Below are positions 51,949-60,498 of a stretch of DNA of 64,000 bases, piece by piece (within the stretch, counting starts at the first letter, position 1; each line of letters opens with the position of its first letter). The translations under genes and the position numbers were made by a program. Origin of the DNA: Pseudosulfitobacter pseudonitzschiae. GTDB lineage: Bacteria; Pseudomonadota; Alphaproteobacteria; Rhodobacterales; Rhodobacteraceae. Where the stretch lies: NCBI RefSeq assembly GCF_900129395.1, contig NZ_FQVP01000003.1:558001-622000 (forward strand), given 5' to 3'. The notes under the pieces are model-generated. The model searched no databases. It was not told the origin of the DNA and saw only the letters and a list, made by a program, of their open reading frames with translations.

Positions 51949-53009
51949 CAGGCTGCTACCTTTCTAATCCATTGGTCGACTGCCACGGCGGCGATGATCA
52001 GCAGACCGATCAGCAGATACGTCCATTGTGCATCCGCGCCCGCCAGACGCAGACCCAGCGTAAAGACCCCGACGATCAGAGCCCCGAAAAATGTGCCGAG
52101 GATCGACCCGCGGCCCCCGAAAAGGGAAATCCCGCCGATCACAACAGCGGTGATACTTTCGATATTGAGCAACTGGCCGGAGGTCGGGGATACCGAGCCA
52201 ATGCGCCCGATCAGGGCCCAGCCCGCGAAGGCGCAGATCAGGCCTGCGAGGGCGTAAACCGAGATGATCGTTCCCTTTACATTAACGCCGGACAGTTCGG
52301 CCGCGTCGGGGTCGTCACCGACAGCGTAGACATGCCTGCCCCAGGCGGTGTGCTTGAGCACGTAGGCCAGCAAAAAGACCAGAACCAGCAGGAAGATCAC
52401 ACCGAGCGTGAAAATCGCACCGCCGACGTTGAATTTCGTGCCCAGGATCTGGAGCAGGGGCGCTTGCGTTGCGATCTCCTGGCTGCGGATTGTCTCATTT
52501 TCCGAGTAGAGGAAGTTGGCCGCCAGAACTACCTGCCACATGCCGAGCGTGACGATGAAAGGGGGCAGTTTCATCACGGCCACGAGCCAGCCGTTGATCG
52601 TGCCGATCAGCGTGCCAAAGCCAAGGCCGCACGCAACTGCGAGTCCCGGCGGCAATCCGTAGCGAAAGGTAAACTGACCCATCACCACAGACGAGATGAC
52701 GGCGATTGCGCCGACGCTCAGGTCAATGCCCGCTGTCAGAATGACAAGGCTTTGCGCTGCGGCGACGATCCCGACGATCTGCACCTGCTGCAAGATGAGC
52801 GTCAGCGCGAAGGGCGAAAAGAACTTTGACCCCAGCAGCAGCCCGAAAACAACGATAGAAGCCAAAAGGACGATCAGCGGGACAAGTGCAGGCGTCACAT
52901 GCAATGCGTGATGGATCTTTCCGACAAATCCGGAAGAGGTTTCATCGAAACGGGCGACATCGGTCGCGCTGTTCGAGGCTGCAGCCTCGTAATTATCTCC
53001 GGTGGACAT
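51948..53009 (-). CDS. frcC: Sugar ABC transporter permease (FrcC)
   Basis: 353-aa CUT2-family permease with about ten helices. Family segments are VILTAGIDLSVGAIAVISS, GLGFGTLIGTINGWL, TLGMWQV and GRGSILGTFFGALIVGVF. It moves the sugar delivered by FrcB across the inner membrane. A hairpin separates it from frcB. Confidence 0.9.
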   Translation of the reverse strand: MSTGDNYEAAASNSATDVARFDETSSGFVGKIHHALHVTPALVPLIVLLASIVVFGLLLGSKFFSPFALTLILQQVQIVGIVAAAQSLVILTAGIDLSVGAIAVISSVVMGQFTFRYGLPPGLAVACGLGFGTLIGTINGWLVAVMKLPPFIVTLGMWQVVLAANFLYSENETIRSQEIATQAPLLQILGTKFNVGGAIFTLGVIFLLVLVFLLAYVLKHTAWGRHVYAVGDDPDAAELSGVNVKGTIISVYALAGLICAFAGWALIGRIGSVSPTSGQLLNIESITAVVIGGISLFGGRGSILGTFFGALIVGVFTLGLRLAGADAQWTYLLIGLLIIAAVAVDQWIRKVAA

Positions 53010-53060
53010 TGCCCGCTCCCATTCATTCGACTGTGTCTGGAGCCTCGCGTGCGAGGTAGG

Positions 53061-53086
53061 TGCCGGGCGATTGTATCCGCCCGGCA
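53061..53086 (-). repeat. Intercistronic hairpin between frcB and frcC
   Basis: TGCCGGGCG/CGCCCGGCA forms a 9-bp stem with an 8-base loop. A second small stem CCTCGC/GCGAGG (53043-53056) lies next to it. There is no T-run, so it more likely protects the frcB message end than terminates fully. Confidence 0.55.
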
Positions 53087-53113
53087 GAAGTGTTCAGGTT
53101 CCGTTTGCGAGGA

Positions 53114-54133
53114 TCAGCCCCAGCAAAGGTCCTTGCCTTCGGCGACGCTGATGCTGTCGATACCTTCGACCGGCTGATCGGTGACCAGTGCCACGCCGGT
53201 GTCAAAGAAATCCTTGCCCTCTGTCGCCTGTGGCTTTGTGCCGTCCTTGGCGAAGGCCGCAATCGCTTCGATCCCCTTGGAGGCCATCAACAGCGGGTAT
53301 TGCTGGGATGTGGCCCCGATGACGCCATCTTCGATGTTCTGGATACCGGGGCACCCGCCATCGACGGAAACGATCAGCACGTCGTTTTCACGGCCAATGT
53401 CCTTGAGCGCCTCATAGGCACCGGCTGCGGCTGGTTCGTTGATGGTGTAGACAACGTTGATGTCCTGATCCTGCGCCAGAAGGTTCTCCATTGCCTTTCG
53501 GCCACCTTCCTCGTTGCCTGCGGTGACGTCGTTGCCGACGATGCGCGGATCGGTCTCATCGCCCCATTTGCTGGGGTCGCCAAGGTCGATGCCAAAGCCT
53601 TGCAAGAAGCCCTGATCGCGCAGAACGCCAACGGTCGGTTGGCTGACGGCAAGATCAAGCATGGCAATCTTTGCATTTGCAGCGCCATCACCCAAAGCGG
53701 CGGCTGCCCACTGGCCGATCAGCTCACCGGCGAGAAAGTTGTCGGTTGCAAAGGTCATGTCGGCGGCGTCGATCGGATCAAGCGGCGTGTCCAGCGCGAT
53801 CACGAGAATACCCGCATCGCGGGCCTGCTGCACGGCGGGCACGATCGACGAGGTGTCCGAAGGCGTCAGAAGTATCCCTTTTGCGCCGTTGGCGATGCAT
53901 GTTTCGATGGCGGCAACCTGGGTTTCGTGGTCACCGTCGATCTTGCCTGCGTAGGTGTTCAGCTCCATGCCCAGTTCTTCGGCCTTGGCTTGCGCGCCTT
54001 CGCGCATCTTCACGAAGAAGGGGTTTGTGTCCGTTTTCGTGATCAGACAGGCAGATACAGAATGTGCGTCGGCCGATGCCGTGCCTGCCATGGCGATCAG
54101 ACCCAACGCTGTCCCAGCGATAAGTTTCTTCAT
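53114..54133 (-). CDS. frcB: Sugar ABC transporter substrate-binding protein (FrcB)
   Basis: 339 aa periplasmic protein of the ribose/fructose class. The signal peptide is cleaved near TASADAHS, and the fold segments [41 protein letters not shown] and [16 protein letters not shown] follow. Four cysteines are present. It has a GGGAGGA ribosome site and is first in the operon, facing the ROK regulator across an operator palindrome. Sugar specificity is inferred from operon likeness (fructose, possibly mannose or ribose). Confidence 0.88.
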   Translation of the reverse strand: MKKLIAGTALGLIAMAGTASADAHSVSACLITKTDTNPFFVKMREGAQAKAEELGMELNTYAGKIDGDHETQVAAIETCIANGAKGILLTPSDTSSIVPAVQQARDAGILVIALDTPLDPIDAADMTFATDNFLAGELIGQWAAAALGDGAANAKIAMLDLAVSQPTVGVLRDQGFLQGFGIDLGDPSKWGDETDPRIVGNDVTAGNEEGGRKAMENLLAQDQDINVVYTINEPAAAGAYEALKDIGRENDVLIVSVDGGCPGIQNIEDGVIGATSQQYPLLMASKGIEAIAAFAKDGTKPQATEGKDFFDTGVALVTDQPVEGIDSISVAEGKDLCWG

Positions 54134-54217
54134 GATATTCCTCCCAGAATGTTTCGACCAACGTCACGAATCGGAGCGTCGCGATGGGATCAAAATTCAT
54201 GGAAAGCCTCATTCTGT

Positions 54218-54248
54218 CAATTAATAAATCATCTTGACTTATTAATTG
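54218..54248. promoter_or_regulatory. ROK-type operator CAATTAATAA-N11-TTATTAATTG
   Basis: A perfect 10-bp inverted repeat with an 11-bp spacer in the divergent region between frcB (start 54133) and the ROK gene (start 54298). Long AT-rich arms about two turns apart are the form of NagC/Mlc sites. It is the obvious target of the adjacent ROK regulator. No other such palindrome lies nearby. Confidence 0.75.
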
Positions 54249-54297
54249 CGCCAGTGGAAATTTGCCAAGTGGAACCGGAGTTGCGTGGGCGCAGTTG

Positions 54298-55485
54298 ATG
54301 AACCAGATAAAAGCTATAGGCGTCGCGAGCCGCGCAGATGACAAGCGGCTGCGCAGCCCGAACGAGCGGGCTATCCTGTCTCTTCTACAGCGCAACGGCG
54401 CGATGCCCGGCAGCGATCTGGCGCGGCAAACCGGACTGTCCGCACAGACGATTTCGGTCATTTTACGCAAGCTGAAAAGCGATGGGCTGACCCGGCAGGG
54501 CAAACCGGTGCGCGGTAAGGTTGGCAAGCCTTCGATCCCGATCACGCTGAACCCTCTCGGCGCGCTCTCTGTCGGGTGCAAGCTGGGGCGGCGCAGCTGT
54601 GATCTGATTGTTCTGAATTTTTGCGGCAAGACCCTGTTCAAGCGCAACCTGACCTACGATATCGCCATCCCGCAGACCGTCTTTGCCTTTCTGGAGGCAA
54701 GCTATGTCGATGCTCTTGAGGAACTTGGTGCAAAGGCTGCTGAACGGCTATGCGGCTTTGGCATCGCAGCGCCGTTCGAGATCTGGAAATGGGGGGCCTC
54801 GGACGGCAACACACCGGACGAATTTTTGTCCTGGAAAGATCTGTCGTTCGAACGTGAAATCGCCCGCTTCACCGATCTGCCGGTGTTCATGCTGAACGAC
54901 GCGACAAGCGCGTGCTGGGCCGAGCAGGTCTATGGGAGGGGGCGGGAATTCAACGATTATGCCTATTTCTTCGTCTCGACTTTTATCGGGGGCGGTATCG
55001 TTCTGAACCAGTCCGTGTACGAAGGCAGCCGGGGCAATGCAGGCTCCTTCGCCCCGCTGCGGGTCGGGGACCGTGCCGGCCGAACCCAACAGCTGCTTGA
55101 TGTGGCTTCTGTTCATGTTCTTGAAACCGCCCTTGCCAAGGCCGGAAAGGATTATCGTGACCTTTGGAAGCAACCGCAGGACTGGTCCGGCTTTGAAGAA
55201 GAGGTCAGCGATTGGATCGACGCTGCGGCTTATGCGATCGCGCAGGCCTGCATGTCCGCCTGTGCGGTCATCGACTTTGAGGCAGTGATCATTGATGGTG
55301 CGTTGCCCGAGGATGTGCGCCACCGTCTGGTCGAAGCCGTGCGCGAAAAACTCCCGAATGAAGACAGCCGCGGATTGCTTGTGCCGGATGTCGCAGAGGG
55401 CGTCATCGGAGGCGAGGCACGCGCAATCGGCGCTGCCTGTGACCCGATCTACAGCCAGTTTTTCACAACGACGCATCTCGCCTGA
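54298..55485 (+). CDS. ROK-family transcriptional regulator of the frc locus
   Basis: 395 aa from ATG 54298; no strong ribosome site, and a start up to 12 codons earlier is possible. The winged helix is at about residues 17-65 (AILSLLQRNGAMPGSDLAR, LSAQTISVILRKLKSDGL). A ROK sugar-kinase-like domain follows, with GFGIAAPFEIW and FIGGGIVLNQ. The zinc motif CxCGxxGCxE of NagC/Mlc proteins is missing; the region reads GSFAPLRVGDRAGR. It faces frcB and precedes the isomerase gene by 12 bp, probably in one transcript. Confidence 0.88.
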   Translation: MNQIKAIGVASRADDKRLRSPNERAILSLLQRNGAMPGSDLARQTGLSAQTISVILRKLKSDGLTRQGKPVRGKVGKPSIPITLNPLGALSVGCKLGRRSCDLIVLNFCGKTLFKRNLTYDIAIPQTVFAFLEASYVDALEELGAKAAERLCGFGIAAPFEIWKWGASDGNTPDEFLSWKDLSFEREIARFTDLPVFMLNDATSACWAEQVYGRGREFNDYAYFFVSTFIGGGIVLNQSVYEGSRGNAGSFAPLRVGDRAGRTQQLLDVASVHVLETALAKAGKDYRDLWKQPQDWSGFEEEVSDWIDAAAYAIAQACMSACAVIDFEAVIIDGALPEDVRHRLVEAVREKLPNEDSRGLLVPDVAEGVIGGEARAIGAACDPIYSQFFTTTHLA

Positions 55486-55497
55486 CGGACAGGACTT

Positions 55498-56193
55498 ATG
55501 GGAATGAAGCGGTCTGAGATTAATGCACTTCTTGAAGAGGCGCGTGCGTTTTTTGAACGGCACGGTTTCAGCCTGCCGCCCTTTGCGCAGTGGTCTCCGG
55601 CCGAATTTGTCGCGCGTCAGGACAATGCCGCGCATCTGATCCGATCACGCTGCGGTTGGGATGTCACCGACTATGGCGCCGGACGTTTTGATGAGATGGG
55701 CCTGGTTCTGTTCACTCTGCGCAACGGTCTTTTGAGTGATCTGAACGCCGGGCGTGGCATGTGCTACGCCGAGAAACTGCTGATAACGCGGCGGGACCAG
55801 CTCTCTCCGATGCACACACATAGGGTGAAAGCCGAAGACATCATCAACCGTGCTGGCGGCACATTGGTGGTCGAGCTTTTCGGTTCTGATGCCACGGGGC
55901 AGTTGGACCCGCAGGGCGGCGGTGCGGTCATGTGCGATGGGCTCGTGGTTCCGTTCAAGGCGGGCGACAAACTGCGGCTCGCGCCCGGCGAAAGCATCAC
56001 GCTGCGCCCCGGTGACTGGCATGCGTTCTGGGCCGAAGATGCGGACGTCCTGATCGGCGAGGTCAGCACCGTCAATGATGATGAGACCGACAATATCTTC
56101 CACCAACCGATCACGCGTTTTTCGCAGATCGAAGAGGATGCAAACCCTGCGCACCTGTTGGTCAGCGACTATCCGGCGCACCTCATCGGATAA
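55498..56193 (+). CDS. D-lyxose/D-mannose ketol-isomerase
   Basis: 231-aa cupin-fold sugar isomerase. Metal ligands are visible: H106 and H108 in SPMHTHRVKAEDI, E113, and H175 in PGDWHAFWAE. The family interconverts D-lyxose with D-xylulose and D-mannose with D-fructose. With the fructose-type transporter and a fructokinase-like enzyme it would route mannose or lyxose into central metabolism. ATG 55504 (AGGA nine bases upstream) may be the true start instead of 55498. Confidence 0.88.
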   Translation: MGMKRSEINALLEEARAFFERHGFSLPPFAQWSPAEFVARQDNAAHLIRSRCGWDVTDYGAGRFDEMGLVLFTLRNGLLSDLNAGRGMCYAEKLLITRRDQLSPMHTHRVKAEDIINRAGGTLVVELFGSDATGQLDPQGGGAVMCDGLVVPFKAGDKLRLAPGESITLRPGDWHAFWAEDADVLIGEVSTVNDDETDNIFHQPITRFSQIEEDANPAHLLVSDYPAHLIG

Positions 56194-56353
56194 CCATCCG
56201 ATCAAAATGGGCGGCTCGCTATCCATGATTTTGACGCGGACAAAGTGGAAGTGCGCTTAAAGCAGCCCCCGCGTCCAATTTTTGACGCGATTTCCAGTTG
56301 CACAGTTCGCATTGAAATCGGTCGCCAAGAATTGGCGCGCGATCTTAGGGCTG

Positions 56354-56382
56354 CATAACAAAGAGGGCCGCACTCACGGCCC
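56354..56382 (-). terminator. Terminator-like hairpin after the PRC-barrel gene
   Basis: Reading the minus strand, GGGCCG/CGGCCC with a 6-base loop is followed by the T-rich TCTTTGTTATG, about 25 bp beyond the PRC-barrel stop codon. Confidence 0.55.
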
Positions 56383-56407
56383 CCAATGCGCTTGCTAAGC
56401 TTGTAGA

Positions 56408-56734
56408 TCAGTCGTCCCACATCGGAAGACCACCGATGTCTTCAGATGTCATGGTCGTCGCATAGCGTCCGTCTTTCCATGTCAGGGTGTCCATCTGCAT
56501 GATGACGTCCGAGTCTCCGAGGTCGAGAAAGCCGTTGTTGATTTCGACGACCACGGCGACAGGCATGCCAGCGTCGTCAACCAGGACAGTTTCAACTTCG
56601 CCGATCTTGCCACCATCGCTTCCGATGACATCAATGTCGTCGATGTTGGTATAGCCGGAAACATTCGCCGTCTGCGCAATCGCGACACTGGCGAGGGGGA
56701 GGGTGACGGCGGCAACGATCAGGCTTTTTAGCAT
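56408..56734 (-). CDS. Secreted PRC-barrel domain protein
   Basis: 108 aa: signal peptide (cleavage near AIAQT, residue 21), then a single PRC-barrel fold with ...GSDGGKIGEVETVLVDDAG..., AVVVEINNGFLDLGD and MQMDTLTW. Periplasmic or surface-bound; the family binds various partners and no specific role is known. It stands alone between the isomerase and Gtr-like genes. Confidence 0.8.
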   Translation of the reverse strand: MLKSLIVAAVTLPLASVAIAQTANVSGYTNIDDIDVIGSDGGKIGEVETVLVDDAGMPVAVVVEINNGFLDLGDSDVIMQMDTLTWKDGRYATTMTSEDIGGLPMWDD

Positions 56735-56898
56735 GTGATTTCTCCTTTGGTCGGTCAGGATTTTAACGTTGGTCGCGCTGGGATGTTCCGCCCGCGAGAT
56801 TCAGACCTGAAACCCATTGTTTCCTGAAACGGCCCAATTGCGCCCACATTCCGGTCACTTTTCACCGCTACTCCGGCAAGCAACGAAAGGTGGCTGTT

Positions 56899-57849
56899 AT
56901 GTTGATCTCTGTTGTTGTGCCTTGCATGAATGAAGAGGCGTCGATCCCGCATCTGGTCGAACGGCTGGCGCTGGCGGTTGCGCCCTATCAGGACCGCGCC
57001 GAGATTTTGCTGGTCGACGACGGCTCGACCGATGGCACATGGGCTGCGATCCAGACGGCGCAGCAGAGCTGCAAACAATTGCGCGGTTTGCGTCTGTCTG
57101 CGAACCGCGGGCACCAGGTGGCGCTGACCGCCGGGCTTGAGGCGGCGCAGGGCGAGCGGATCTTTATGCTGGACGCCGATTTGCAGGACCCGCCCGAACT
57201 GTTGGGCGATATGATGGGCATGATGGACCGCGGCTATGACGTGGTCTACGGCCGCCGCTGCGAACGTCAGGGCGAGACGGTGTTCAAACGCGCAACCGCC
57301 TGGGCCTTTTACCGAGTGTTGAATGCCATGTCCGACGTCGACATTCCCCGCGACACGGGCGACTTTCGTCTGGTCAGCCGCAAGGCGCTGGATGCGGTTC
57401 TGTCGATGCCGGAGCGTGCACGTTTCGTGCGGGGCATGTTCGCCTGGGCGGGGTTCAAACAGATCGGCATCGAATACACCCGCGCGCCGCGCGCGATGGG
57501 CGAAACGAAATACCCGCTGCGCAAGATGGTGCGGTTTGCCGTCGATGCGATGACCGCCTTTTCCACCAAGCCGCTCAAGTTCGCGACGCGCATGTCTTTT
57601 GCCAGCCTGGGCTTTTCCGCGCTGATGATGATCTATGTGCTGCATTCGCTGATCGTCTACCAGACAGCGCCGGGCTGGGCGTCCGTTGTGCTGGCCATCA
57701 GCCTGTTTTCGGGCGTGCAACTGCTGACACTGGGCATCCTGGGTGAATACATCGGCAGGCTGTACGTCGAGGCCAAGAACCGCCCGCTTTATTTCGTGTC
57801 CGAAGACACGCGCGCCGCCGACGTGCTGCCGCTGCGCAAGGTGATCTGA
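56899..57849 (+). CDS. GtrB-like glycosyltransferase (GT2, polyprenyl-phosphate sugar transferase)
   Basis: 316 aa from ATG 56899 (GAAAGG eight bases upstream). GT2 domain with VVPCMNEEASI, LVDDGSTDGT and the DXD-like MLDADLQDPPE; two C-terminal helices (about 230-295). This layout is that of GtrB/ArnC/DPM1 enzymes, which load a sugar from a nucleotide donor onto undecaprenyl phosphate at the cytoplasmic face. The gtrA-like gene follows 3 bp later. Confidence 0.88.
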   Translation: MLISVVVPCMNEEASIPHLVERLALAVAPYQDRAEILLVDDGSTDGTWAAIQTAQQSCKQLRGLRLSANRGHQVALTAGLEAAQGERIFMLDADLQDPPELLGDMMGMMDRGYDVVYGRRCERQGETVFKRATAWAFYRVLNAMSDVDIPRDTGDFRLVSRKALDAVLSMPERARFVRGMFAWAGFKQIGIEYTRAPRAMGETKYPLRKMVRFAVDAMTAFSTKPLKFATRMSFASLGFSALMMIYVLHSLIVYQTAPGWASVVLAISLFSGVQLLTLGILGEYIGRLYVEAKNRPLYFVSEDTRAADVLPLRKVI

Positions 57850-57852
57850 GCC

Positions 57853-58236
57853 GTGAGCCACACCCATCGCATATCGCGCTTTGCGCTGGTTGGCGTCCTG
57901 ATCGCCGGGCTCTATGTCGTGCTGTACCTTGCGTTCCTGCACATCGGGATGCCACGCGGGGTGGCCAATGTGCTGGCCTTTGGGCTGGCGATTGCGGCGC
58001 AATACGGCGGACAGGCAAGGTTTACCTTTCAAAAGGACCTGGCGAACCCCGCGCAAATTTTGCGTTTTGGCATCATGGCCGGGTGCGGTTTGATAACGTC
58101 GGCCTTGATCACGGGCCTTGTCGCGCCGGCTCTGGCGCTGGACGACTGGTTCGCCGCCGCCGCTGTGACGGTGATCCTGCCGGTTCAGAATTTTGTTCTC
58201 ATGACCCTCTGGGTCTTTTCCCATCCCTCGACCTGA
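57853..58236 (+). CDS. GtrA-like flippase protein
   Basis: 127 aa, GTG start, four hydrophobic helices filling the protein (from RFALVGVLIAGLYVVLYL). GtrA-family members are thought to move undecaprenyl-phosphate sugars across the inner membrane. Its place between a GtrB-like and a GtrC-like gene supports this. Confidence 0.85.
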   Translation: MSHTHRISRFALVGVLIAGLYVVLYLAFLHIGMPRGVANVLAFGLAIAAQYGGQARFTFQKDLANPAQILRFGIMAGCGLITSALITGLVAPALALDDWFAAAAVTVILPVQNFVLMTLWVFSHPST

Positions 58237-58249
58237 AGGCAGTTTATCC

Positions 58250-59011
58250 ATGGCACATATCTATTCTGATACGTTTTTCGACTATATCGATCAGGGTGCA
58301 CGCCGCTCGGCGCAGCATGTGATCGGGTTGCTGGCCCCCTGGCTTGCGCCTGCGTCGGTTCTGGACCTTGGGTCAGGCCGGGGCGTGTGGCTGGATGAAT
58401 GGCACAAGGCCGGGGTGGCGGATGTTCTGGCGGTTGATGGCGATTATGTGAATGTCGATCAACTGGCAGTGCCGCGCGGCAACTTCATGGCCGCCGATCT
58501 GACCGCGCCCGTGTGCACCGACCGTCGGTTCGATCTGGCTCAAAGCCTTGAGGTGGGCGAGCACCTGCCCACATCTGCCTCGGAAACACTGGTGGACAGC
58601 CTGACACGGGCGTCGAACCGGGTGCTGTTTTCCGCAGCCGTAAACGGGCAGGGCGGCGAATTTCATGTCAACGAGCAGCCGCTTGCCTTCTGGCAGGACC
58701 TGTTCGCAGCACGTGGTTACACCGCCTATGACTGCGTCCGCCCGAACCTGTCGAAGAACCGCGAGATCGAACCGTGGTATCGCTATAACACCGTGCTTTA
58801 TGTGAACGAGGCCGGACGCGCCGGACTGCCTGCGGCCGTGACAGATCACGTGGTGGACGCGGACAAGGCCCTGCAGAATGGCGGGGATGCGATGTGGCGT
58901 CTGCGCCGCAATGTCGTGTCGATGTTGCCGCAAGGCACCGTGACCCGCATCGCACAGGCCCGTGCGGGCATCATCGCCGCGCGCGCCGGTGCCAAACGGT
59001 CCGCCGCATGA
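58250..59011 (+). CDS. Class I SAM-dependent methyltransferase
   Basis: 253 aa with motif I SVLDLGSGRGVWLDEW, then AVDGDYV and FDLAQSLEVGEHL. Soluble. It is coupled to the next gene by an ATGA overlap and lies 13 bp after the gtrA-like gene, so it belongs to the cassette. It probably methylates a sugar or polysaccharide before or after glucosylation; the substrate is not known. Standard three-gene gtr cassettes lack such a gene. Confidence 0.82.
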   Translation: MAHIYSDTFFDYIDQGARRSAQHVIGLLAPWLAPASVLDLGSGRGVWLDEWHKAGVADVLAVDGDYVNVDQLAVPRGNFMAADLTAPVCTDRRFDLAQSLEVGEHLPTSASETLVDSLTRASNRVLFSAAVNGQGGEFHVNEQPLAFWQDLFAARGYTAYDCVRPNLSKNREIEPWYRYNTVLYVNEAGRAGLPAAVTDHVVDADKALQNGGDAMWRLRRNVVSMLPQGTVTRIAQARAGIIAARAGAKRSAA

Positions 59012-60432
59012 CAACTGTCGCCACAGCGTTGCAAGGCATCGCGCCGCACAGCCGGGACCGCACCGCACAGGCGTTGCGGCTGTGGCCGGTGGTGGCGATC
59101 ACGGTGGCGGCGGTCCTTGTGATGTCGCTGCCGAACCTTGCTGATCCCTTTATCCGCTATGACGATTACCCCGCCTTGCTGGCCCAGCCAGAGCTGTTCT
59201 GGGGAAAGACGCTGCACGAGGGACGGTGGATCAATTACCTGTGGCACCTGCGGGAGGTGGTCACGCCGGCCTGGCTGAACTTTGCCGTCTACCAGGTTTT
59301 GTGGGCCGTGCTGGCCGGTGCACTGGCCGTGGCCGCGATGGGACGCGAGGGCCGGGCGTGGTATGTTGCCGTGCTGGCGCTGTTCATCCTCGTGGCGCCG
59401 CCAGCCACGCTGATTTCGCTGTGGTTCAACACGTTGATCCCGGGCCTGGCTATCGTTGCTGTCTATGCCGTGTTGGGCTGTCGGCTGTCGATCGGCACGC
59501 ACCGTGCGCTGTTGCCGTTTTTTGTGATCCTCAGCTTCTGGGCCTATACGACATATCCGCTGATCCTGCTGGCAGTGTGCCTTGTGCGCACCGAACGCCG
59601 CAGCCTGCGCGACCTGATCGGGCTCTGCGTTCTGTTCGTGGTCAGCTTTGCCGCCGCGATCCTGCTGACCTATACGCTGAATTGGCAGTTCCACGGTGTC
59701 TTTGGCGTGCCGCTGGACGATTGGCGTCAGGCGACCCCGGCAACGGACCTGAGCGGGATGATCGCCAACCTGCCCATTCTGGCCGAGACCTTGTCCTTCC
59801 TGATGGTCAAGTTCAGCTTCATGTTCACACCGGCGGCCTATTTTCACGTGGCCATGCTGATCGGTGCCACGCTGGTGCTGATCCGTCAGGCCCCGCGCGA
59901 GGCGATGTACCTGCACGCGGGCCTGTGGCTGGGCATGGCGCTGATGATGCTTCAGGTGCTGAAGTTGGGCGTTGTGGCCCCGTCGCGGTCCTTCCTGTTC
60001 GTGTGGATCTTTTATGCGGTGATGGTTGTGCGGGCTGCGGCGTTGCTGGCTCGGACCCCCGGGATCGCGGACCGCATGGCGCGCAATTTCACGCTGCTGA
60101 TTGTGCTGAGCTACATGGTGCACACGTTCAGCCTGTATACGGTCTATCGCCCGTGGCAGGTCGAAACCCGCGCGATGGCGCAGGCGATCAAGGCGGCTGA
60201 AGGGCCCGTATTGGTCTATGGCGACGTGACATCGCTGAGCACTGCCAAAGCGGTTGGCCTTTTGTCTGAAAGGGCGCTGGCCTTTCGGATGGAGCAATTG
60301 ACCGGGCAAAGGATCATGTTGTGCCAGACTGCGCCGGACCAATGTGCCAAGGCGGAGGACAGTGGCGCGCCCGTCTTCACGGTCGAGGTTGCGACAACCG
60401 GCGCGCAGGTTCACCTGAGCTACCCGAAGTAG
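59008..60432 (+). CDS. GtrC-like polytopic glucosyltransferase
   Basis: 474 aa from ATG 59008. About ten helices, with the periplasmic loop after helix one reading DPFIRYDDYPALL and EGRWINYLWH, as in glucosyltransferase-II (GtrII/GtrC-type) enzymes. A soluble C-terminal part of about 90 residues follows. It should transfer the polyprenyl-linked sugar to a surface polysaccharide such as O antigen. Last gene of the cassette, convergent with the phn uptake genes. Confidence 0.82.
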   Translation: MTTVATALQGIAPHSRDRTAQALRLWPVVAITVAAVLVMSLPNLADPFIRYDDYPALLAQPELFWGKTLHEGRWINYLWHLREVVTPAWLNFAVYQVLWAVLAGALAVAAMGREGRAWYVAVLALFILVAPPATLISLWFNTLIPGLAIVAVYAVLGCRLSIGTHRALLPFFVILSFWAYTTYPLILLAVCLVRTERRSLRDLIGLCVLFVVSFAAAILLTYTLNWQFHGVFGVPLDDWRQATPATDLSGMIANLPILAETLSFLMVKFSFMFTPAAYFHVAMLIGATLVLIRQAPREAMYLHAGLWLGMALMMLQVLKLGVVAPSRSFLFVWIFYAVMVVRAAALLARTPGIADRMARNFTLLIVLSYMVHTFSLYTVYRPWQVETRAMAQAIKAAEGPVLVYGDVTSLSTAKAVGLLSERALAFRMEQLTGQRIMLCQTAPDQCAKAEDSGAPVFTVEVATTGAQVHLSYPK

Positions 60433-60453
60433 AATAACGCGCCGGGCCAGAGG

Positions 60454-60475
60454 GGCGGGCCAGAATAAGCCCGCC
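60454..60475. terminator. Hairpin between convergent GtrC-like and phn genes
   Basis: GGCGGGC/GCCCGCC, a 7-bp stem with an 8-base loop, in the 66-bp gap between convergent genes. No T-run on either side, so termination is weakly supported. Confidence 0.4.
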
Positions 60476-60498
60476 GCCCGGGCGCAGGCGTTCGCAAG

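Noticed and set aside
56755-58251. 498-codon frame antisense to the GtrB- and GtrA-like genes
   Set aside because: Rich in His, Gln and Arg, typical of antisense shadow; sense genes have clear motifs and spacing.
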